Positions 36,201 through 48,200 of a stretch of DNA of 64,000 nt are shown piece after piece. Both the position numbers and the translations under genes were made by a program. The stretch covers positions 137,849,793 to 137,913,792 of the forward strand of contig OX578134.1 in assembly GCA_951213105.1 (NCBI GenBank), in the 5' to 3' direction. The notes under the pieces were generated by a model. It did not search any database, had not been told where the DNA came from, and worked only from the letters and a program-made list of their open reading frames with translations. The stretch comes from Amaurobius ferox. Lineage: Eukaryota; Arthropoda; Arachnida; Araneae; Amaurobiidae. The stretch's first letter is position 1; each line of letters starts with the position of its first letter.

Positions 36201-39200
36201 AATCGCAAGCGGCAGGCCTGTTTTCGATACTCAACGCCGCCCAAAACTATCCCTTTGTCCATTCAGAGAACGGATGCGATAAATCTGCAGGTCCTAAAGT
36301 CCATCCAAGAGATGGTAGGTTAGGGGAAGGGTAGTATAGTCCTTATGGCTGCAACGCCTATTGAGTTCCTGTCTAAATTGGATGGCATTCTTTAGGATGT
36401 CCACCTTACACCTATGGATAGGAAAGGTAGAAAGACAATTCTCATAAAAATTCGCTTATAGCAAGGTTCTTGCTGTCATTTCAAATATCACGCTGACTAT
36501 AGCATAATAAGCGGTAAAATTGATTCATCGATGGTGTTATCTGCAATGTATTCTAAAATTTCAGTAGCGTTTTGAGTAAATTATTGTAATATTAACTTAA
36601 ATGAATGAATATTATTATAAACTCCAGAGGTATTTATTTTCTTCACATTTACCAACGCTCCACCCAGTTCTTTTCTAAGATATTTTTTTATCACGTCAAT
36701 CGTATTTCTCCTATACTTCATTCTAGTATTCTAGTACTCTAGTACTCGATTCTAGTATTTTGTAAACATTCATACTTTTGAAACAACATTTAGAGAAACG
36801 GAATTTCAAGTGATTTTACTCCACATTTAAAAATGATATTGAAACCACAATACTGGCGTTTCTGCTAACAATAGAATTTTTACTTACATTTCCACTCTTT
36901 CCACTTTGATTCCCCATCGATCCGTCGCCTCATCTAAACAATTCTGGAACAAATTTAAAGCTGTTTAACAAAAATATTGCAGACAGTATTTATATTCAAA
37001 TATGCATATTTTTCTAAATATTAGGAAAAGTAATTATTGGATGATAAGATGACGCGAAAAGTCCCTGTATCCTTTCAATATTAAATATACGAGTAGTATG
37101 TATATTTTTCAATATTAATGATAGTATGTATATGCGTTGATAGCGTTTTCTACTATGAAAGATAAGTATTTGAGAAAAAATTGTGCTAACATATCCTAAA
37201 TATCTGTTATAATCAAATAATGTTTGATATCGAAAAGATAATCAAAAAGCTCTTAGCATCTTTGAGCGAAAGTTTTTGCGTAATAATCTTGGCGAAATTC
37301 GGGAAAATGATATTTGGAGAAGAAGCTGCAATTTTGAAACATACAAATTATGCAAAGATTCTGATATAATTGAATGCATTAAAATTAACAAAATGCAATG
37401 GACGAGATATTTTCTGAGAATGGGTGATAAAAGGATCAGAAAGAAAATTTTTATGCCCACATTTATCGGATAAAGACTTAAAGGATGACAGAAGTCGAGA
37501 TAAATCTATTGTGTGGGCAAGGAACTTAAGGTGTTAAAGATTAAAAATTTGAGAAGCATTGCTCCAATGGGGACAGCTTGGAAGAATCTTCTGAGGAAGG
37601 CCAGAGCCTACAATGGGCTGCCGAGCCATTGATGGTGACATGGCAAAAAGATAAACATACCAAAGTAATAATAATTTTCAGCAGGCTTACTAGGATTTTT
37701 TTCAGCTATAAATAATCAAACAGCTCTAAAAATTAGCCCAAACCAGCGAAAATATGATACAATCCTTTATGATATTGAATTCATACGCTACAACACATGC
37801 AATTGCAAATGAATGTAAATTCTGAACAATAGATAAGAAAAGCCGTACATTGCAAATATATTTAGGATATACTAAAACAGTGTAACCTACTTGCATAGTA
37901 TTCGAAATAGTTTCTCTGTCAGCGAGAATCTCGTGCAAATGGTGTGTACCGAGCATGTTCCGGAGTGTGGTCTGAGCGAGTAACCTTGTACTGTGGTGAG
38001 CATTCTCCACATTAGCTACTGACACGGTAGCGTTGTGTACACGGTAGTACACAACTGCATCCACAGACACGGTAACAGAATCCTTCGTCAAAACCTATGA
38101 GTGTAGAAATAAAAATGTATAAGCACAACAGATAGAACAAGTTTGAAGGTATGAAATACTAAACATTAGATAGTACCAGGTGAACCCGCTCCAAAACTTG
38201 GCATATATGGGAGTGAGAATTTTGTTCATCATACGACATTTTTTATTTACAGTGTTCGTATAGTGTTCAGTGTTTGTTTACTCATTGTCATAATTGCAAT
38301 TTTTATATTATCAAATGATCTAGAGCGTGGCATATCACGTGAAAAAATACAGGCTATGGTAAATATAGACCAACTTTATGAAAAGTTTCTTTAATTTAAA
38401 ATTGCAATCACGAAAAACTAAATCCGTAGAGTTCACGAACATGTTGTGGGGAGACGAATTTAAAAGACAGTCGTAATTCAAATTTAATTGCATTTGTAAG
38501 TTAGAAAAGTATTGGGAAATCTAGAGATTGAGTCCGTTTAAAAATTAATAGTGAAAATCGGCCTGGTAAATTAAGATAACACGCCCGAAAAAGCTAAATA
38601 TTCCAAAATCCATAATTCGAATTTGAATGCGTTCTAGAATTATTCAATGTTTTGAGGCAAATCTGTAGGTCACAATTCTTCCTTTAAAAAGAGCCTTGGT
38701 CTCTAGATTGGTCAGACATATCTACTGGGCAGATTATTACAATTATCTTTGTTTGCAAAGAACATTAGGATAATTTGCCAAATAGAATCAACGAATAAAA
38801 TCGGGACAGCTATAAATTCCATAATTAAAAAATGATCATACTTTAAATTTTGCATGCATTCTCGAGTTAGTTAAAAATATTGGTCAAATCTATAGGTCGA
38901 GGGTCTTTGTTTGAAAAAGAATTATGAAGATAGCCAAGTATATTCTGAGAAGATGATGGAAACAGCTAAATGTTCCAGTGCTTATAATTTGAATTTGAAT
39001 GAATTCTCAAGTTGTTTTGAGGGTAAATCTGTAGGTAAAGTTTTTGTTTAAAAAGGAATTAGTAGAATTGACGAAAAAGATTCCTATGATAATATCGGAA
39101 CAGCTATAAATTCTATGATTTAAAAAATAGCCATAACTTAAATCTGAATATATTCTCGAGTTAGTTGATATTTTTAAACAAAGTTGTTTGTCGAGGTCTC

Positions 39201-42200
39201 TCGTTTAAAAGAAAATTAGGAAAATCTGCCGAGAAGAATCAACAAACAATCTCAAGATAGCTATAAATTCCATAATTAAAAATTTATCAGAATTCGAATT
39301 TGACCTTATTTTCGTGTTAAGTAAAAAATATTGGGAAAAAAGATTGGTTAAGTCTCTTTGTTTAAGAACTTAATTATGAAAATAGGCCGTGTAGATGACG
39401 ATAACAAGCTGGGGATAGCTGAAAATCCCTACATTTATAATTCGAATTTGAATACGTCTTAGGTACAATTTTTATGTCATCATTGGATATATGTAGATAA
39501 ATAAATACAAACATAAATATGGTGGCATATTTTAACAGTAAGTCATAATAAGTTAGTGAACAAAAAACTAATTAAATTTTAAATATTAAAACATTGAAGC
39601 AATAAATAAAACATTGCTTTATAAGACGTGCAATTAAAACATGAGTTTGTAATGTGCGTAAAAGCAGCGTTACCTCTTGAGGCGGGACATCAAACGTCAG
39701 CGTTCTGAGATCCACTTTTGTATAATTCTCAATGCAAGGTAGGATGAAGAAAATCCCTGCGACCCAGAAAATTGCAATGCATGAATTCAATATATATATT
39801 TCTAAAACTGTGAAATTATAATACTATGTTTATATATAAGTGAATATAGTGAAATATATATAGTGAATATATATATAGTGAAAACATTTCCATCTAAATG
39901 GAAGAGGTTATAATCTGTAAAGATTCGAAAACCGGATTGATGCATTAATTTTGAATTATTACGTTTTCGGTATTTGAGAAGCATGCGGCAACTTAAATCC
40001 ATAGAAAACTAAAAATGCATAGTTGTTAGTATAGTGGATATATATATCATGTTATCTTAGACGCAAAATTAACGACAACCTGAACCCTTTTTTGGTAAAC
40101 TTTCTCATATGTTTTCTGATGTATTTTAGTTAAAGTTAAACGAAATTCAAAATTTTTTGAAAATGTGATCGCTCATCTGTAGACACTTTTAAATCATATA
40201 TATATATATATATATATATATACATGCCGGCGGATGGCATGGGAACATAGTTTAGAGTTTTCAAAACAAACACAAGCGAATAGAATTTTTAAATTTTGAA
40301 TGAATGATCACCGTTGGATATATTATATGAAAAAAAAATACGAAAACATCTAATTCTGAACGTTTTGGTAGCGAAATATCTGTTAAAATTTTCATTTTAT
40401 ATTTGTTGTTATTCTTTATTATTACCCTTTCACATTCGTACTGTGTGATCTCTTTTGTACGTGTCCTTCATATTCATACACAGTGGACTCTTTTGTATAG
40501 TCCACCGTAACGAAACACGAACATGGGTAACAAGAAGCAATATGGCCTTGAAAAGTTTGCTGTTGCTGATTGTCTCATTTTTTTTTTCACATTTATAGTT
40601 TAAATGACTTTGTCTGCCATCTTCGATTTTGGATTATGGGATTTAATGGTTTTGGACTTTACAGACATTATTTCTTGATTTTATTTCTTATATTATATTT
40701 AAATTTTGTGCTACATTGAATTCCTTACACAAATATCTACAGCGTCATTCGGAAGTCACGCAAGATTTAAAAAAATAATTATTTCAGCCAGGACCGAATT
40801 TTCCATTAGGCGCTGTAGGCACATTGCATACGAAATTTTTAGGGCCTACGAAGGAGGCAAACAAATTGAAAAAATAAATTAATAAAAAAAAAGTGCGAGG
40901 CAGAAATCTCTTTTATCTAAAATTCAAGATTACATAACAGAATTAACAATTTAAAATTATTAATTTCAGAAATATTGACGCTAAGCAAACACGTTTTTCA
41001 TCAAAGGATTAGAAAAATACTGGCAACGAAACATATATTAGTAAATTTGTAGTTATATTTTGCAACACCAGGAGGATATGAAACATAACCCATTGGAAAA
41101 GCTAAGGCTGTAATTATTTGACGTGTTTTTCATTATCACGTGAATTATTCTCATCATCCGTTATCACCATACAACATCTCGATTAGCTTATCATAGCTGG
41201 GCACCACATGTATACTAATGCAGAATATGTTATTCTAAATTATAGTCTGTTCCTGCAAACAATTATAGTAGGTTTTATTTCTAAAGAGATAATGCAAAAT
41301 ATGAAAACAATAAACAAAATAATTAATCCTTATTAATGTTGACGTAAATTTTTCGTTTTTCAAAACGTATTGTTAGAATTTCAGAACTTATTTAGAATAT
41401 CTTAATTAGAATATCTTAGTTAGAATACTTAGTTAGAATATTAGAACCTTATGCCGGGAATTTTATTGGGAAATAATACTAGTAGTCTGTTAGAAGTTTT
41501 TCTCCCCCCGGGGAGGCCCACTCTTTGAGTGCTGTACGGATCCTAGCTCTGTAGCTCTGATCCTCCGACCCGGGGGGTAAATAAATCCGGGGGACCGGCT
41601 GTCGAGGAACCGGCCGTCGTACCGGTGAGGCAGTTAGGCCTCGGAATCTTCCATGTGGCTGTGATCGCATGGACTGCGTCTATTCATGACCTGAACCCAG
41701 ATCTGGCCGGCGACTGGGGTCGGGCCTGGCAGGTAATTCTTCGGACCTTGTCCGGTGGATGATTCTGCCGAGTACGTTGGCCTGATTGTAACCTTGCTGG
41801 ATGAGAGATTGTTACTCCGCAGCTGGCCAATTGATCCGCATAAACCAACAGGTTGTCGTGGTTAGTTGCTTAATCCTGTTAGAAGTTTGATGCTTGTACG
41901 ATGGAATAATTTATTGTCTTGTTTTACTCGAGATGTAACTTGAAATTCTGATGAACATAAATTTATAAACTATCTAAATAAATGCATTATAGTCATTTTA
42001 ACTTCCTTTTGTAGATTGGAATATGGAATTAATTTGCAAAAATAATTCCCGCGCTAATAAACATATGGAGGACTTGTGCTTCGAATCTCTAGAAATTGTA
42101 AGCTTTCCATTTGAAGATAATTTATGTTGATCTTGAAGCTGTGATTATTATTTAAATTAATATACTTGCAAAAAAAATTATCCATGTGGTGCTAGGCATG

Positions 42201-45200
42201 GTATATATGCCGTAAATTTCTCAACTCCATTCTATTCTAACAATATCTGCAAATAAATGCGCATAATTGATCTATAGAAAACGATATAATCCAAAATTAC
42301 CTGGACCCTTTGCACCCCCATGTAGCAAGCGCCCGAGCCGAAATATGACAGCTCGTTCATATTCTTGAACAACCTGAAAGGGAAAGACAATTTACATGAA
42401 TTCAGTAACAGCTGCATGTAACATGTTTTTTACGATATTTTAGCAAAATTAAATGACAGTAACAACAAAAATTTTGTGCTTTTTGCAACACATGACTTTC
42501 ACTGGGCGTTAATAAATTTTGATTTTGAGGTAAAACGATACAAAAAAATAAAACCTTCTTATAATTTGATTCACACTTCAATACGCGTTTGGTAACGAAC
42601 AATTGAAATAATCACACCGAATTTCACATTCACTGGGGAAATAGTAAATTTATAGTACCAGGAAGGTGACTTGTGATAATTCCTAAATGTTTGAGTCAAG
42701 TTATCGTAAACATTACTTATAAGGTATTGGCTCATTTGTTAATAAAAAATATTCATTTTCTATGATTATTATCATTGTAGATTAAAAAAACGTTCAATAT
42801 TTTGAGAAGAGTGCTTGTTAGGGTTATTTTAAGCCCGATTTTTATGGCATAAGACTCGCATGAAGAGGTCCTGTGTTCGAGCTTCACCAACTTATAAAAG
42901 TATCCCTGTGTCTATGCGAAGTATAGGTACGATAAATCTGTAGGTCCATTCAAGAGGCGATGGGTTAGTTGAAGGATGCTACGGTTTTTGTGGGTGCTGT
43001 CCTTCCTGGGTTCCGGCATAAATTGGGTGTATAGTCACACAATCCTCTAAAAGTAAACCAATTCCAAATTGTGGTTTAAAGTAAGGTCAGACTTCTACCA
43101 TCTTGTTCTGGAAGTCTTTGTACCAACCGGAAGTTGCCACCTCTCTCCCTTTACTATGGACTTTGGTCATAGTCTAGCTTAGTTCTAGACAGGTGGGATA
43201 TGCAGCGATAGCAGAGTTACTCTATAAAATGTCACTGGAAGTCAGTAGGCCAGCTTTTGCTTATATTGAAAATTTTTCCAAATTACTTTTAAATCGTTCA
43301 ATTCTTTTAAAGATATTGTATCGGCAGACTTATAAATACAAGCATACATTAAAAACATTATGTTCGTGACAGTGGGTTTGAAATCTATATATGTAAAATT
43401 GAAATACTTTTTGTTTGAAGGTTTGTTTGTATGCCCAGTATACAAATTAGCAGTTTTTAATGGATATATTTTTCTATTTGCTACGGTTATTCTTTGCTAA
43501 ACCGCGGATAACCCCGTCTATATTTCGAGTTTGTTGGCTCAGGGGTTGTATTAATAAACGTTTCTATGGAACTAGCAAAGTGGAAACGATTATTTTCTAA
43601 AACTTTATTTGAAGAAAATGATAGCTTGCTTAAAAAATGGTAAAGGTATTAATTTAAATACGTTTATACACGAAAGACGATTTTCCTCCAATCTATTCAA
43701 TTTAAATAATAATAAAATTGATTTATAAAAAATTTTATAGATGAACATGTATTATACCTTTGATTGGGTTATATAAACTGCGGTTTTGGAATATCAGATT
43801 CCTGGAGCGGTTAATATTTTTAATTTCTTAAGTTATATGTTTTAGATTGGCAAATATACATTTTTCAAATTTATAAATTTTCAATTGCGTTTAACTGATT
43901 GCTGCATTAAAGTGAAATACAGCATGGATACAACTTTTGCTACCAGTTTAATGTTTTCATTTGGGAGTATATTGATCAAAATCTTATTTTTTGTTTTGTA
44001 AATTAATTTATAAAATGTCTTGTGCCAGTGCAAATAATTTAATATATCGAAAACAATGATTCTCATTCATTTTTTAAGAGATATTTTTTAATAAAATTTT
44101 TTGAAGAACAATATCGTTTACAATATTACTAGAATTTGCACATTTTAAATATCAAGAGCAAAGTCGAATATATTTATTAGCAATATACAAAATGCGCTTT
44201 TAAATGACATTTTATAACTTTCTCTTGTTTATTTTTTAAATTACATTTGTCTTTCAAAGGATATTAACTGCATTAAATAATCTAATTGTGAGTGAAAGCA
44301 TTAAAAACATTCTCAACAAACATATTTATCTAAAATATATGTTATATAATGATTATTCCGATAGCTTGCAAATCAAACTTTTTCTAGGAGACAGTTTTAT
44401 TGGAAAATTTCTGTCTTTTATGCGATATAAAAATGAACAGAATAAATGTCACTTGTGTGCTTAAGTAAATACCTATAAAATTAAATATTTTACTCCTAGT
44501 AAAGGAATAATTACATTTATGATACGATGCACGCAAATATATTAAAAAAAAGTTGCTAGATGGTTTAAAGGAAAAGTAGCAGTCGCGATGATAAAAGGTA
44601 GCTAATTTCCCCAAAATAACCCAAATTTTTATTCTTGACGGCATGAACATGATGTCGTTGTGTTACTCACAAATGTTAGTAACTTTTACTTTCACGTACT
44701 ATTATTATACAGCTAAACTTTATTTTCCTCCATGACTCCAAATCAACTCCTAGGTTTGACTACGCGACCCATGAATCTCGCTTGGGTCAAACCTATATGC
44801 GCGTATCACCTGTTTTTCATGGCAGCTATGATTCAGCGACCCATTCCAGAAGTCACGACGACCCACAGGTTAAGAACCCCTTGTACAAAAAAATATAGTT
44901 TTCTCAAAAATTTTTGAATTCAAGAATTTGATGGATAAGTACGCTTTAAGATCCTTTGAACGCATTTCGAACACTTCGGAAGGATTGTCTGTGTGTGGAA
45001 GAGGGTAAGCCATGATATATGGGTACGATAAAATAACAACGAATCTACAACCGCCATCAAATTTGTGCAGATACACTATGAGAAAAACTCGAACTAGATA
45101 AAAATTTTTAGTAATTCCTAAGTTCAGAACTCGAATTATTCGAAATTCAAGATTTTTATAGTATTATTTATTATGGAAAATAATTATAATATAACTTTGT

Positions 45201-48200
45201 TATGTAAACCCAGACCGGAAATACTCATCCGAAAGTATAGATGTTAGATCCCCGGCCAGTGTATATATACTTAGTGATCGTAATTTTATTATTTTGGGGT
45301 ACATATCGTAATGACACCAACTGGAAACAAAATTTCAAGGCCAAATAAAAAGTGTATTTTAAACAAATAGCAACAATATTTTTCTAAAGACAATAAATGC
45401 CCAAGAAAACACATAGCAAGGGTAGGATTCCATAAAAGCAATAAAAGTGACAACGGAAAGCGTCAAGAAATATGGGCTAACAGATGGAGAACAATAACTC
45501 TAAGATCCATGGCGCCAAGGTTTGACAACATTAATACAAGGATATTTACAGCAAAGCCAAAATTACTTCAGTAAAAGATGACGCAAAACTTCTTTATAAA
45601 ATAAACCAATCACAAGAAAACAACAGGTTCAACCTGAAAAGAGATAGCCAATAAAAGAAATAGGTGGAACAAAAAACTCTGATTGAAATCACGATTTTTG
45701 AGACGCATTGAATTGACGCTCATTCCCTTTAAATGAGCTTTCGGGAGTGACTGAGATGATATAGTCTTGAACGATAAATTGACATTGACTTTAGAAAGAG
45801 TACTGAACGAAGAGGACCATTTCGCAGTCACTGATATAACAGATAAGGACAGTGTGGATCCTAATAAGTTCGATGCTGATATTGCTGACGTGCATGTATT
45901 ACCAAAGAATGGTATTGTGCTTAGTAATATTAGTTTTTGAGGAAAATGGTGGTGGTAAATAGTAATTTAATATTTGATATTGGCGTGAAAGTTCTAGACA
46001 GGTGTTTTTGTATTAAATTTCTGAAACTCCTATTGCTTCTGTGCATTAATAAGCAGTACCTGAATTTTTATATGAATGAATATTAATGATAACTGTGTTT
46101 ATTGGAAGTATAAAAGTGCTTATTAAGTAAATTAAACAAATAATAAATATTGTTAATATAAAAATTTGTTTGTTCCCCCCTGTTCAAAGAAAGAATTGGC
46201 AGATACCATCAAAGCCAAAGGAGCTAAAGCGATTGAATCCTTTTCTAGGGAGACTCTTGTTCATACCTATACTGATGGTTCCTCTGATGAAACCATTTTA
46301 AATGGAGGATCTGGAATACACCTCATTTTACCAAATGACAAAATTATACAGAAAGAAATTGGAACGGGCCTCATTGCATCCAATTACACCAGCGAACTTA
46401 TTGCAATACAGGAAGCTCTGAATATCTATATCTCTCTTTCAGATCCCGATAGGGGGCTAATGGCCTGGTTATCTTTAGTGATTCTAAGGCTGCCATTGAG
46501 GCAATCCAATTGAGATGCTCAAGACTCGCTGGTGATATACATCTCCTGCTTGACAGGATCAAACAACTAGAGAAAAGTTGCACCCTGCAATGGATCCCTG
46601 CACATGTTAATATCGAGGGAAATGAGATTGCGGACAATCTGGCCAAAGAAGCGAGACACCTAAATAGTGGCCACGTAAATTGCGCACCTTTGATGATGCG
46701 AATGCAATGGCAAGATCCAGACTTAGGGAATGCTCAATTAGAGAAAGTGACCAAATCTGTGAAATAAATGAAGAAAGAATCATCACAAAAACAATTGTAA
46801 GGCTTCGTACACGTCACTACAGGGGTATGAACATCGATGAAAATGGAGCTGGGGTATGAACATCGATGAAAATGGAGCTAGGGTCTACAGCAGTGTTTCC
46901 CAACGTGGGGCCCACGCCCCACAGGGGGGCAATTTGATTGTTAAGGGGGGCAATTCGAAAATGGACTCGTCCAGAGTTTAAGTTAACCATATGGCAACTC
47001 TGAGTCGCTACTCGAGCTGGGTAAACGTCCAGTATAGGTAACTTCTGTCCGACATGTTCGTAGCCTTCATTTCACTATTAGATTCTAGGGGCGGTCATAG
47101 TTAAAACCACCTGAGTCAAAATAGATAACCCTAACTCACATTATGGCCAGCAAAGCACACTGGGAAACGTCCAGTATAGGTAACTTCTGTCCGACATGTT
47201 CGTAGCCTTCATTTCACTATTAGATTCTAGGGGCGGTCATAGTTAAAACCACCTGAGTCAAAATAGATAACCCTAACTCACATTATGGCCAGCAAAGCAC
47301 ACTGGGAAACGTCAAATAAATCCCGCCATATTCGTTCCAAAGATTATTAGACGTTAGGGGCGGTCGCCTGTTGAGTGCAAACAGTTAAAAGGAGAATCGT
47401 TGGTGTTAATTTGAAATAAGCATCCGTTAAAACTGTTTTAAAAGTCTTTTTGATTTAAAAAAAATATGCATTGTATAAATATAAGTGGTATATAAATATT
47501 AGTAGTTTGTTATTTATTTTTATTTATTTCAGTTTTAGAAGCATCTTTTTCCAGAAAAATTTGTCAAATGGAAAAAATATGATTTTTTGCGGTGGGGTAA
47601 ATGTGTCATATACATTTAAATATGCATTTTTTAGTCTACGTTTACTCCACTTCACATTAAATTAATTTTAACACATACTTTATTTTTAGTTTTTAATTGA
47701 TCTTATATTTATTTCATTCAGCCCATAGTTAAATGAGTGGTGCAAGCAAGAAAAAAATTCGTCAGTATTCGGAGGAATATTTAAAATTCGGTTTCATACC
47801 CGCTCTCCACGATGGACGGTCACCTTTTTGTCTTTTATGCCAACAATGCTTGACCAACGAATCAATGAAACGAGGTCGTCTTGAGGCGCATTTGAAGGCG
47901 AAACATGGTGCTCATATTAATTCAGATATGAATTACTTTCGAACTTTAAAGAAACATTTTGAAAAAAGAGCAACATTAAAATCTCTATTTACTGCTCATA
48001 CTGCAACTGTTAATCGTACTCTTGAGGCTAGTTATCAAATTTCCATACTCATCACTAAATCTGGGAAAAATCATACAATAGGAGAGAATTTAATCAAACC
48101 ATCAATATCAGAATTTCTTAAAACGGTTCTGGAAAAAGATGACAAAGACGTGAAAGCTATGCCACTCAGTAACAATACTGTTAGCAGAAGAAGAGACGAA

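Noticed and set aside
36740..36765. CTAGTAC/TTCTAG palindromic cluster as a regulatory site
   Set aside because: Short low-complexity repetition of ATTCTAGTA; no basis for a specific function.
37242..37460. Minus-strand 72-codon frame between stomatin exons
   Set aside because: It is antisense to a clear LINE C-terminal relic on the plus strand and has no stomatin similarity.
42840..42895. tRNA gene
   Set aside because: A B-box-like GTTCGAGCTTC is present, but no cloverleaf with anticodon and acceptor stems could be drawn; a SINE head is the better reading.
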